Shown here: piece by piece, positions 36,633-47,948 of the stretch
How the letters are laid out: each line of letters begins with the position of its first letter
Position numbering within the stretch: the stretch's first letter is position 1
Assembly (NCBI GenBank): GCA_902729315.2
Contig: LR746269.1
Location: forward strand, 3,854,001 to 3,918,000
Direction of reading: 5' to 3'
DNA length: 64,000 nt
Origin: Spirodela intermedia
Lineage: Eukaryota > Streptophyta > Magnoliopsida > Alismatales > Araceae
Notes under the pieces: model-generated
What the model was told of the DNA's origin: nothing
Databases searched by the model: none
The model's input: only the letters and a program-made list of their open reading frames with translations
Program-made: the position numbers and the translations under genes

Positions 36633-36724
36633 CTCTAAGCTCCGCCAGCATCCCCCCCACGTCCCTTACCATTTTCCTCTGCAGGCAGATCTCCTCGACG
36701 AGAGGAAGGCTTGGGGAAGGGGCG

Positions 36725-37696
36725 ATGAAGGGCCTCGGGGGCACGAAGCTGATCGTTCTACAGCCCTCGCTGAGCAAGCAGGGAGGCGGCGGCGGGCATG
36801 GCGGCGGGATCTTCCTGCTCAGCCCCCACAGGCTGTGGCTGCTGGTCGTCCTCGCCTTTTTAACCTTCATGTCGATAGTCTCCCTCTTCAACAAGCACGC
36901 CACATTACCCTCTACCACCCTCTCCCCCTCCTCCCCGCTCCCCGGCTTCCCATCCCGCCGCCTCCCCGGCGACCTCTTCGACGCGCTCCTCCATTACGCC
37001 ACCGCTGACGCCGCCGCCGGATCTAAGATGCCTGAGGCCGACGTGAAGGCTGTAGCCGCGACGCTCCGCCGCCACGGGCCCTGCAACCTGCTGGTCTTCG
37101 GCATGGGCCACGAGACCCTCCTCTGGCGCTCTCTCAACCGCGGAGGCCGCACCGTCTTCCTCGACGAGAACGAGTACTTCGTCGCCCGCCTGGAAGAGCG
37201 CCACCAGGGGCTGCTTGAGGCGTACGACGTCGGGTACACCACCAAGGTCAGCGAGCTCCCAGATCTGCTGGCGGCGGCGCGGGCGGACAGGAAGGGCGAC
37301 TGCCGGCCGGTCCAGAACCTCCTCTTCTCCGACTGCAGGCTGGCCATCAACGATCTCCCCAACCAGCTCTACGATGTGTCCTGGGATGTCATCGTAGTAG
37401 ACGGCCCTAGGGGCTACAGCCCCTCAGCCCCAGGGCGGATGTCGGCCATCTTCACCGCCGCCGTCATGGCGAGGAGCGGCGGCCGTGGGGGTTTCAACTC
37501 CACCACGGACGTCTTCGTCCACGACTATGAGAGGGAGGTGGAGAAGGTCTGCAGCGAGGAGTTCCTCTGCAAGGAGAACCTCGTCGCCGCCTCGGGGCAG
37601 CTGGCCCACTTCTCCATAGGTAAGCCCCCCCCCGGCACCGCTGGATACGAATTCTGCCGCGATAGGAGTAGCCCCTCTTCGCCGGGGGCGGAGTAG
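36725..37696 (+). CDS. IRX15: IRX15/IRX15-L-like DUF579 protein (xylan, secondary wall)
   Basis: Intronless, 323 residues, as is usual for this family. Arabidopsis IRX15 and IRX15-L are Golgi proteins needed for normal xylan chain length in secondary walls; related DUF579 proteins (GXM) are glucuronoxylan 4-O-methyltransferases. The N-terminus is family-like (MKGLGGTKLIVLQPSLSKQ) but carries a Gly/His-rich insertion (20-28). A single signal-anchor helix follows (about 37-55), then a Ser/Pro/Leu stem, then the DUF579 domain from about 83. Visible motifs are NLLVFGMGHETLLWRSLN (121-138, a SAM-methyltransferase-like first strand), TVFLDENEYF, VQNLLFSDCRLAINDLPN, WDVIVVDGPRG (220-230), GRMSAIFTAAVMAR and VFVHDYEREVEKVCSEEFL. 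The C-terminal tail (after HFSIGK) is longer than in Arabidopsis and not conserved. The start is the first ATG, downstream of a TATA box. Coding GC is very high. It is closer to IRX15/IRX15-L than to GXM by its N-terminus. Confidence 0.94.
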   Translation: MKGLGGTKLIVLQPSLSKQGGGGGHGGGIFLLSPHRLWLLVVLAFLTFMSIVSLFNKHATLPSTTLSPSSPLPGFPSRRLPGDLFDALLHYATADAAAGSKMPEADVKAVAATLRRHGPCNLLVFGMGHETLLWRSLNRGGRTVFLDENEYFVARLEERHQGLLEAYDVGYTTKVSELPDLLAAARADRKGDCRPVQNLLFSDCRLAINDLPNQLYDVSWDVIVVDGPRGYSPSAPGRMSAIFTAAVMARSGGRGGFNSTTDVFVHDYEREVEKVCSEEFLCKENLVAASGQLAHFSIGKPPPGTAGYEFCRDRSSPSSPGAE

Positions 37697-38793
37697 ACAG
37701 CAGCGGACCGTCGATCGGCGCCATGATTTGGGCAATCAATCAACCCTAAAAGTGAAGAAAGCGGAAAGGGGCACGACGGCGCCGCCCAGAGATCATCGCT
37801 ACTGGTACAGGGAAAGTAAGGACCATCCATGTACAATGTACAGACAGATAGGATCACAGAGCAAAGGACGGCCTTATCATCGGCTTCTCCTCAATCACTA
37901 TCTCCTTCCTTGTATGAAAATGGGGGCCTTTCGCTTTCCCCGTTTCAAATTTCGAATCTGGGCGAGAGCGAGATGACTAACCCCAGCGAAGGAGAAGCGA
38001 AAGCGAAAGCGAAACGCCGCCGCGGATTTCGATCAACTTTTTATCACTACAGTAAATCATATCACCGCCCATTTATACGGCTCTCCCGTCATTATTTTTA
38101 TATGCTATGTTGGGTCAATATTTATCATTTGTATTAAATGGAGACTTAAATACAAGTTTAATAGACGACCGGGGGAGGGGAGGGGCCATTGTCGGTGGTG
38201 CATGACCTTCAACGGGTCCGTCCACCCCCCCACATGGGTCAAGGGCTAGAACGGGGACAGCATCCGCCAGGTGGATCTCGCATCGTGGACCAGATCTCCA
38301 TCGGATGGCTGAGGTTGCGCCTTGCTCCCTGTCGGTCTCCCAGGAGACTACCCTCGGGCGTGTCACATCAACCATTCCGCAGTCTATGCACGTGTGCGGA
38401 GAAAGGGGCACGTTGATGTGTCCACCGACGGCTCTCGCACGATGGAGCACGTGACAATGTACCGATACCGAAAGTCGGAAATCGTCCAGTATCGATGATT
38501 TTATCATTCTCTCCAGTCTCCCGGGCTCTGGTGGGCCAGTCTCAGGATAAGGCCCATTAGGCTTGCCTCGTTGGAGGCTGACTCCAGTATATGGAGCTAT
38601 TAAAGGCCCGAGACTCTCCAGCCCAAGCCCAGCCCGAGGTCCCCGTGGGGTGTTAACACGCACGTGCGATCGGGGGGGCGGGGGAGAGAGGAGAGGTCCC
38701 ACCAGGGCTGACGTCTGAAGCCGACGACGGGCCGCGCCCGGGAGGGGGACGGACACTTAGGCTGCATCCCATATCACAAGAAAAGATGATCGA
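37697..38793. other. Intergenic between IRX15-like and EME1 genes
   Basis: Convergent 3' ends flank this stretch. 38160-38760 is GC-rich and contains a 213-codon minus frame (38115-38756). That frame has no recognised domain and looks like a low-complexity or repeat-derived open frame, so it is not called. An LTR or other mobile-element origin is possible but no terminal structures were seen. Confidence 0.45.
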
Positions 38794-41700
38794 TCAGGGA
38801 CCAAAGAAATCAGCGCCGTCCTCGGCATCATCGGTCATCACGGCCCCGTTCTGCGCCATGAGAACCCTGTACACTCTCTTTGAGCACGTCTCGCCCAGCC
38901 TCCTCCCCTCCCCGCCGAGCAGCCCCTCCACGGGGAGCCCCTGCAGCAGGAACTCTTTCTCGTGGACCTGAAAGACAGGCCAAAATGACTCTCAGCAGAA
39001 TGCATTCTCCACCCTCTCTTCTTTTGGCCACTACTCACCGGCTTCGAGGGGTCCATGTAGACGTCCAGCAGGGATCTCATGGTCGGGTATCTCTTCCAGA
39101 TGGCGACGGCGAACCGCGGCTGGACTTTGGGGATCGCCACCAAGGCCTTCAGCCTGCGTGCAATTCGGACCGAGAGTGAACCCTTTGATCCATCTCAAGG
39201 AGAAAACTGGCGCCTTGCCGGGCCCGAACTGAAGCCCAGCAGTATGAACGAATAAAATATGGTAAAGCAATCATCATCTGAATCAGATATATTCGTCCAT
39301 AGCATAAATATTTAAACAGAATAAACATGGAAGGATTTAGGCAAGATCTAAACAGAATAAATAAAGATAAAACCGAAAGAGCAAGACTAAAAAACCCCGC
39401 TGAACTCTTGTAACCGGAAAGGCACTTGTTGGGCCCTTCAATCCAATTCAGCCGAAAAGAATTCCATATTAGGCACGAAACTTAGGACTTACGGGGCAAA
39501 TATTTCAGAACAAATACCATCAAAAGTTGCACTACTCCAAGGAAGCAGCCTATTTCCGCCAACACAAGAGGGAGCATGATTCATTAGAAAATAATACATA
39601 AGGCAACTCACCAAACATTCCCTTTAATCAGACGTCGGTCGATGAAATCTTTGGAAACGAGTGACCCATTAGCATTCACAGATAGTCGCGTAATCTTCCT
39701 CCTGTAATGATTACACGACCAGTCTCATTAGATGATCGAGGCTGGGAGAAGGATGGCTCACTAATTTCAATAGCGATTAGTTAAAATTTTCCCCATTACC
39801 CCATCTACAACCATAGACAAATTTGTATACATAATAAATGTAGATATGCATGTGTATGGTCGACTGGAAACTTCGGAGAAAGATTAGATTAAAGCATTCC
39901 CTAGGCACCTAGGAGTCAAGGGTACCTGCGCCTTGACAACAGTACTCTGCACCACTACTCACTTAAACAAAACCACATGCTATTTTCTGGTGGCGCCAAA
40001 CTTACCCACATATCCAAACACCCGTTATCATCACCTGTCACTAACATCCCGACCAAATAGAGCCATCATCGTCCATACTACTCTTGCTAACCATTTTTCA
40101 CCATTTGTCACCTGTCTACAACCATTTGTCACCATCATTTTTGTTTCTGTCAATCCCCGAGCAGAAATCAATCACCAATTTTGTAAATATACACTTAAGT
40201 AAGAGATGAGATCTCTGCATTTAATCAAACAGTGTCATTTTCTTGAACCCTTCTTATCACAGTTTTTATAAAATAGCTTGAAAATTTCATATTAAAAAAT
40301 TCAAGATCAATGCCGTTGAATGAATGCCCCAAGATTTTAGAAGATGGAGACTGTTATACAGACTTGGTTTGAAACGCCAGCCATATGCAGAAGTAGAACA
40401 TGAATGATATTCAGAGTTGAATGTGCTTTTCAATAAGGAAATATGCCTCAATTCTCCATCCAATTTATAGACCTCACCTAAATTGGCAAGTTGCAAGGCT
40501 ACATGTCAACCCAACAATGTGGTCAGCAACATCAGCTTCATCCATGCAAAGCCTTGAATGTACTCTAGTAAAATGAGTAGTTAGTTTTGATAAAACCTGT
40601 AAAGAAAATACTTCGATATTTTAAAACGCTAGAAATAGATGTGAAAGGAAAATATTAAAAAAATATTAAAACGCTAGAAACTTGATGGACCAACCTCTTC
40701 GACTGGTGGTCGCACAGAAAAATCAACATTTGATTTATTCTTATATTGGCTTTGTTCCCTAGAAATGAAATAAATGTTAAGATAGCATACACTTCCATAG
40801 AAAACACTCACTAGATCAATTAGCACGGTAATCTCAAAGAAAGGATAAATTAGCACAGTAATCATGAAGGATGTAGATGACAACACAGTAATGATAGCGC
40901 AAGGGATAAAAGTAAAAAAGAAGCAATCTCAAGCTTGATGACCCGCCCTGGTGTTACTGACATTACACACTCAATGGTCAAAAACTGGCATAAACAAGAG
41001 TAGAACTCGATTTAGAGAATTATGAAAGATATATAGTAAATTCCAAGATGCGCACTGCTTGCTTATATTAGGGAAAAACACAGCATGCTGATGAACCTTA
41101 AAAAAAGTAAAATAGAAGAATGGTAAAAATGTCATAAAGACGAAGAAAAATGAAAAACTTTAAGCAAAGGAATTTTAGAAATATCGGTCAGCACTATCAA
41201 AGAAATAAGATAATGCTCACTTACCACTTACTGATATAAGACATTAATCGATTTGTGAGGTAACAAACTGTAAATGATGGATAGCAACTCTGTACTCTAC
41301 ACACATGATCCAAAAGCACTCCGTTTCTTACAAGGCTACAAAATTCTTCTGCCTCATAGATCAATAACACGTATTGAACCTCTGATCCCATTAACGAGAG
41401 CTGTATTTGAAGAATAAAATGAAATTGAATTAGTCAAACACGATATAAATACTCTACAACTTTTCTCATTTCTGAAATGTGATGCGATATCAATTAAAAA
41501 CAGAATGGATGTATGATATACTTCAACTTAAGATTATATTTAATTGCAAACGTTGGCAAACTATGTTTATGTCATTATTATTGTAAAATCCAAGTACTTA
41601 ATTTTTTGATAGCAAAGCCATCACTTATGTATTAATTCTCTGATTATGGATGTAATGTTTATGAAGAGAAAGATGAACTAAAAAACAAACCATGTGATGA

Positions 41701-44323
41701 GATTTGATCTCCAAAGTTTATAGGCCAATCTGTGCAGAAAATAAACTTTTCAATTTGCAGAAATTTAATTTAAAATGTGTCAATCTTAATACAGAAAATT
41801 TTGTTACTTCATTGATATACAAAACTACAATGAGATCAAAATACACAGTCAACATAGGTCCCAAAAACGTCACCTAGTATAAAGTGTTGATAACTTGCTG
41901 ACATTCATTCACACATCTTAATCCAAGCACAACCATTATGTACGAAATCAACAAAATTATTGACAACTTCAAAGACAATTAACAGGTCACTCATAAGTGC
42001 CAACAAGGAACAAGGAAACTAAAAACAGATATAGAATATAAAGAGATTTGTAGCTACCTTTTAAGCCACTTAGGGTTTTCCCAGCTGAAACCAAACTCTC
42101 CTTTCAGTCTTACAAATAAGTCATTGTGGAAAGAAAAAAAACTATTAAATGACTATGACAAGGCACTCGACATCACACCTTCAACTCTCTCTCTCCTACT
42201 CCTCATCTAAGAACCAAAGTAAATTTTTACACAGATGTTATCCCCAAAAAATAAGCATCTAATAATAGAGTCCTTGGTTCAGGTAATAATTGAAATGTAC
42301 GCATTCATCTCTTTATCAAATGAACAAAATATGTGTAATTTCAAGTTTTTTATCAAATCAATTAACATTTTTCAGTCATTGACATTTTTCCCGAAGTATT
42401 CATCCATTCGGTTTCCCTTTTATTCACAAGACATAAATAAACTAGGGATCTTGGCACAAGGTTTAGGCAAGGATTTTTTTTGCAAAAAGCTCATTTTTAA
42501 GGAAGCAGAAAAACTACCATCATAACGATTAATGTTTTTGCGTATCATGGATGCCAACCAAGAAATAAGCAGTCATTACAAAGTATATGAAACATGTGCT
42601 ACATAACTGATATCATTATATAGGAGGAATGCAAGTAAAATATCTGATGTACCATTCAAAATTCACTTGACCCCATGCATACCTGCGACAGCTCATCTGG
42701 AACATTCATTTTCCACAAGATTGACCTTTCAATTGGATTTGAGGTTATGCGGAACGAGATACCTTTCTCAGCAAATCTTGTAAGAAGATGGCCTATATAG
42801 TGTAGACAAAGAATTAAGAAAACAGGTCCTGTAGTTCTGCATTGGTAGAAGAAAAGCTGAAAGCATAATGAAACCAAAAGTCACAACAAAACGATCAAAG
42901 AAAGCATACCACCAACTGACCCATTCTCAACAACTTTTGCATCAATCTCAGCAACTATGCATTTTAATGCAAACTTCCCCTTCTCCCACTTCTGCTTCTC
43001 CCGGTGAAGTTTCTTCATTTCTGCCGCTTCAGCCTTCATCACTTCCTTAGCCAGCTTCTCTTCCTGAACATCAGTATATAAAAACATTCTCTAACATGCA
43101 ATAAAAGGCTAAATTTCATCAATTCCAAGCATCAGCACGATCAAGAATACTTGCCTGTCTTTTTCTTTTCTTTTCTTCATTCAGACGACCTTTTTCTTCT
43201 TTCAGTTGTTTTTTTCTAGCCATCCTTTCATCTCTGATTCTCCCTTTATTAGAATTATCAGGCAGACAATTCCTACTCGTTCTCTTTGTGCCAACTATAT
43301 GCTCCAAGGCGATGTCACCTTCATAATGGCTACATTCAGTCTGGTGCTGTGAAGTCCATTATCATGGGACAGACGCTTTAGCAATGTCGAACCAAAACAT
43401 TACACAGAATCATAACAGCTGGGAAGAATGGTAAATAGTGACAGAAAGTGAAAGAATGCATACATTGAAGACTTGAAAGACCAGGAGAATAGTAAATTAA
43501 GCGAGATTTTCCTATTAATACACTGTTAAGAATTTAAAATAATACCTGAGGAAACATGTTGTCTTCATTCAATGATTTGGGGTTACTGGGCAGAGGACTG
43601 TCCCCTACAGAATGAACGACAGGCAGATCACAATTTCCTACAGCAAGAGTAGCATTCAAGCAGTCTCCCTCGACACCCACATACGGGGGGCCGCCACACC
43701 TCATCATGTCATCATTATTGCTGGTCTCGACGTTCCCTGAACATCCCACCTCGCTTCTCCTTTCAATTTCCGCGGCCATCATCTCAATCCTCGGGCTTTC
43801 CTTCCCAGACTGACCCCTAGTTTCTTCGTCGTCGGACTCCAAGCATATGAACTTGTTGATTCCTGCCAAAGCATATCAAGAAACGCAGAAAGGGCGAATC
43901 TGAGCAGAAAATATTCGTCCCAGAGAAGTCGCGCTCGATGTTCGAGTCTGTTCGGTACTCACCTGGATATTTGTCCGATTTCTTCCCAGCAGCGCTGTTC
44001 CGCAGGAGATGACGGGAGCACGGAAGGATGACAGGGTCGGACGACGGCGTCATGGGCGTCTCGGCGACGAAGCACGGGGTACTAATCTCCAGAGAGGGCT
44101 TCTTTTGTGGGGTGGGATCATCGTCGACCAAAATGAAAACCGACAGTGGTTGTGATGTCGGTGGCGGCGGCGGCGGCGAAGCTCCTCGCCGCCCCACCGC
44201 CTTCTTCCTCCTGCGGGGGGAGAGCGAGTCGGGGACGAAGCCATCGACGAGGGGGTCCACATCGTCCTCCTCGTCGTCAGACAGAATGTCGACGGCGATC
44301 GGCGGCTGTGTCCGGCAAGCCAT
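38794..44323 (-). CDS. EME1: EME1, non-catalytic partner of MUS81 endonuclease
   Basis: Eleven exons on the minus strand: 44323-43963, 43862-43546, 43346-43155, 43063-42910, 42792-42683, 41400-41225, 40758-40695, 40596-40478, 39701-39612, 39153-39039, 38967-38794. All junctions agree in phase and give 623 residues plus stop, longer than the ~550 aa Arabidopsis EME1A/B because of the N-terminus. In plants MUS81-EME1 is the nuclear structure-specific endonuclease that cuts joint molecules in repair and class II meiotic crossovers. Order: acidic, disordered N-terminus with three SUMO-interaction-like motifs; Lys/Glu-rich coiled coil (KKQLKEEKGRLNEEKKRKRQ and on to REKQKWEKGKFALK); XPF-family nuclease-like core (IVAEIDAKVVENGSVGGHLL, YVLLIYEAEEFCSLV, SYPSF-type strand, TNRLMSYI), lacking the ERKxxxD catalytic motif, as expected for the EME1 side; then a helix-hairpin-helix tail (LVAIPKVQPRFAVAIWKRYP). 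The start is the first ATG after an upstream in-frame stop. Intron 3 is GC-AG. Confidence 0.95.
43064..43154 (-). other. GC-AG intron 3 of EME1
   Basis: On the minus strand the donor is AGACAG|GCAAGT and the acceptor GATGTTCAG|GAAGAG. Exon 3 ends at 43155 in phase 0 (KRKRQ) and exon 4 starts with EEKLAKE. The nearest GT (AA|GTATTC, four bases further in) would break the frame. GCAAGT is the strong GC-type donor consensus. The intron is 91 bases. Confidence 0.88.
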
Positions 44324-44838
44324 CCCGTCCTCCGGCACAGCCACTGACTGACCTTTTCTTTGGCGCTCGGAGTCGCTGCGGCTTATTCAAAATCAGACGG
44401 TAGCGTTATAAAACGGGCCAGCCCGGGCGTTATAAAAGGGGCTCATCAGGTAGACCTATGAAGCCCGGTACCGGCCCGGCCTGGCACAGCCATCTCTCTC
44501 TCTCTCCATCTTGGAATCTGAGTCATTTTCTTATATTACTGGGCGAAGAAGCTTCTCATACTGTAATGGACATACTAATATTTTCTCAAATAAGTATTAA
44601 TGATAACTATTATTATTATTTGCGTCATGATGACGTTGCATTTCGGGGAATTAACTGGTTGTATGAGAAAACTCTAGAGAACGAGTAAAGTACTAAGATG
44701 CCCTTTTGGGGGGGTGGGCTGCTGTGGCGGCTTCTTTTGGATGAGGCCCCGAGCACCAGGTAGCCGCAAGCTTTGCTGGCCGGAAAGCCAGCGGAATTCT
44801 AGAGTTGGAGAGAGAGAGAGAGACCCGAGGAATCTGCT
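44324..44838. promoter_or_regulatory. Bidirectional promoter region, EME1 / plastid protein gene
   Basis: Only 515 bp separate the two divergent start codons, so this stretch must hold the core promoters of both genes. It contains two TATAAAA words on the plus strand (44407-44413 and 44431-44437) in near-identical contexts (gcgttataaaacggg, gcgttataaaagggg) 24 bp apart, separated by a gggccagcccgggc block resembling site II (GGGCC) elements of housekeeping plant promoters. (CT)n lies near 44491-44504 and (GA)n near 44808-44822. Confidence 0.6.
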
Positions 44839-47800
44839 ATGGCGGCGAGTTCGTGGTGCCTCTACGCGGCCGTGCCCCCGCTCGCGCACCCATCCACCGC
44901 AACGAATAGCCCAGGAAGACGCGGGCAACGACCCGCCGCCTCCTCTTCCGTATTTAGGAGAAGCGGCGGGGCCCTCGTAGGAGGGTGGGGAAACAGGAGA
45001 AGGGGCGGGAGGACGCGGAGTGGGGTCGTTTCTATGGCCCCCGACGAAGAGAAGATGACCCGCCGGTCGCCGCTCGACTTCCCAATCGTAAGGCCATCTC
45101 TGTCCCTCTTTCTATGAATTCTATTCTCGGGCTCTCTATTCCTTGTAGTCGTCCGCTTTACCGGTTCCATTTTCTAGTTGTTCCACGTGATGCTGTCTCT
45201 TGTATTTGTATGAGACCTCTGGTGACACCGTAAACAGCAGCAGAGCTGTCTGCGGAGTACCAACTCGAGAATCATACTCAGGTATTCAGTGTTTGTCATC
45301 GCTGAGGGATTGGTTGTAGAGGAACTTTGGTGGCTGAGGATTCTCCTATGCTTTCATCCTTTCAATTTTCCTCAGATATCCAGTGTTTGTCTTCGCTAGG
45401 GGTTCCCTACAAAGGATTAATTCTTAATGTACAAGATTCCATTGATCTTCTTTATTTTCATCTTGTATTCTATTAATTGTGAGGATATGAAGATCAAATT
45501 CATAGATCTGGGGGCCGATAGCCCGAAACTAATCCATGAATGAAGGAGCAACCCGAATCCATGGCTATTTTCTTCATGTCTACGATGAGATGTCATGTTT
45601 CTAGTTCATATCCAAGAAAAAAAATTGGCCTATTATGCGACCTTAGAGAAAATCAAAAATTTGGTCAATCCAAAGTCTAGTGATTCTTATATTTTTCTCC
45701 ATTCCGTTTTATTAGCATAGCCATCTCTGTATGAAGAAAGGAATTACGAACTTTGGAAAATCGGTTGTCTCACAGTGGAAGCATGGCACTGAATAATTCA
45801 TCGAGTACTAACATTCAATTCCGATGTTGTTTTAGGCAATGATTGTTTACCATGACAGGGAAAAGAAAGTCCCCTGAGTTCACAAAGAAGAAAACATAGT
45901 TCGTAAGGTTGGCTTAAAAGTTCAAACGAAAGAAGGAAGCAGGAAAAGACCAGGGAGAAGATGAGGAGGCCCTTATTTTATTTTACTTTTCTTACTAATT
46001 CGTACAGGCCAATGCCAGTTACTTTATCCATTTTATTGATTTTCTCATTTTTTCTTCGTACTTGTTTTTTTTTAAAAAAAATCCAGTCTGCAAATCTTGG
46101 TCTAACTTTTGTTCCCCGATATCAGCCTATTGGCTGACTCAATTCGATTTATGTTGCTCCAAGTCTGCCCAAATAGGTGAGGATTAAATCCTCTCCATCC
46201 ATGCCTCGAGTCACAAACTGGCATCGGCATGTGCTTCTAGGCTTGATTATTCCAAATGAATCAATAAAAACTGGAATCATAGTTTTAAAGTCTGAGGTTT
46301 CTGGTTTAGAATAGCTGACATATGTGATTGTTTCCCAGGTCTTCCACCCTGAGCATTGTTGAATTCCATCCAAATCCCAAAAATGATACCTCATGTTTTT
46401 GTAATTGTGGGGCTTTCATTTTCTTAGTGGTTGTGAAGAATTTCATGTTTACTTGGAATGGAGTCCCTAAACCCTTGGAATTTGGTCATTTTTATTTATG
46501 TTTGGTTTCTTAGGCTGGGAATCTGTGCTTTTAAACAAAAAATCGTAGCCTCTCTTCTAAAAAATAATAATGATACGTATCTTTTTGCTGCAACATGAGA
46601 TGATTTTCACAAATTCCCTGATATGCTGAGCTGAATTAACCTCTCCTAAGTATCAGAATTTTGTCGGAGACTCAATTGGGTGATTCTAAGATGTCAGTAC
46701 CAGAGTAGGGTATTTCTCTATATAATTTTTGGGGTTGTGTGGTCATGAGAGGGAGTGGGTCCATTTAAGGTAAAAAATTGATTATTTGGGAGTTGGGGGA
46801 GCCTTGTATGGTTAAATTCCGAATTGTCATTCTAGGAGGATATGCTAATATTGTTTAGTTTAGAGCAGTCATTTGGTGGCTATTCTTCTTTCAAATGAAG
46901 TAAATCCTTACAGGCCCTTCTTCTGGAATGCTGTGGCAGCACGTAGTTGATTCGTTTCTCGTGTGAAACCCAAGTTTGAATATTTCCAATGTTCCAATTG
47001 AACCAGAAGGCTCATACAAGTAGTAGCCACTACATGAAATATTCTGCAAATGTAATGTTTGTATATTGTGCGTGGATGAGTGAGAGGGATGAGGTATATG
47101 GCTGATCTTGATGATTTATGGTTTGCTAATCATATCATTCAATTGCTAGTTATTTTTTAATGAAGGATCTAATCATTTGGGCCGCCGATATAATTTAAAT
47201 TGCCTTGATGTCATATGTTACTATCTCTCATTTTCTGGACTACAAGCACATGACAGAGTTTAAGTTAGTGGGAATCTACTAGAAAGTGGTGACAGCCCCC
47301 TTTGGGCAAGTTAATGAGGCATGGCTTCTCCTGCTGAAACCAGTCTATTTCTTGCTTGAATGGATTATTGATTGGAAAACCCTTTGATGTATGAATCTAG
47401 ACTACAAAGTCAAGGTCTTAAAGTCTTCTAAATGTGCTCATGACTTTTAATGGGAGACCTGGAATTCCACGCATCAGTTGAGACATGAAACTAAGATGTA
47501 TCCTATGATTGATAGTCTTAGAAATAATTGTTCGTAATTTTGGCACTGGATATTCTGCTCTTTTTTTTTTTGTTAAAGGCACACCACTGAGCATAACAAA
47601 TAATTTTTCGATGGTTTCTGATAGATTTCGTTGTGTGTGTGCCTAAAATCATTTTTGGAAGCAAGGAACCCAATGGGGGCAGTGAAAATTATCACTGAAT
47701 TTTCTGACTTTTTTTATCGTATATATTTTTATTTACTGTAGGAGTGGGAAAGACCCAAACCAGGCAGAAGACCTGATATATTCCCCCAATTCAGTCCGAT

Positions 47801-47948
47801 GAAGACACCACTGCCCCCTCCTCTGCCAGCGGACCCTCCTGAAGAGGATGAAGAGGAGGAGGAGAAGAAGGAGGAAGAGGAGGACCCTGAAAAGGAGGAG
47901 GAGGAGAACCCTGACAAGCCACAGTCGAGGATGCGGCGAAGAGCATGA
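44839..47948 (+). CDS. Probable chloroplast-targeted acidic protein, 151 aa
   Basis: Two exons, 44839-45087 and 47742-47948, with a 2,654-bp GTAAGG...CTGTAG intron in phase 0. The first exon begins MAASSWCLYAAVPPL and is Ser/Ala/Arg-rich with few acids, typical of a chloroplast transit peptide. It ends SPLDFPI, and exon 2 continues EWERPKPGRRPDIFPQFSPM, then KTPLPPPLPADPPEE and an acidic tail of Glu/Asp/Lys repeats (EEDEEEEEKKEEEEEDP) ending in a basic SRMRRRA. I believe the RPKPGRRPDIFPQFSPMKTP core is conserved among plant plastid proteins of unknown function, but I cannot name the gene. The ATG context (gctATGGCG) is a strong plant start. The gene is divergent from EME1 and likely shares promoter DNA. 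The exon 2 call rests on the phase match and the family-like core; a small extra exon within the long intron cannot be excluded. Confidence 0.82.

Noticed and set aside
38115-38756. 213-codon minus-strand frame
   Set aside because: No recognised domain, no plausible context or splice partner, and Pro/Arg/Gly-rich composition from GC-rich DNA.
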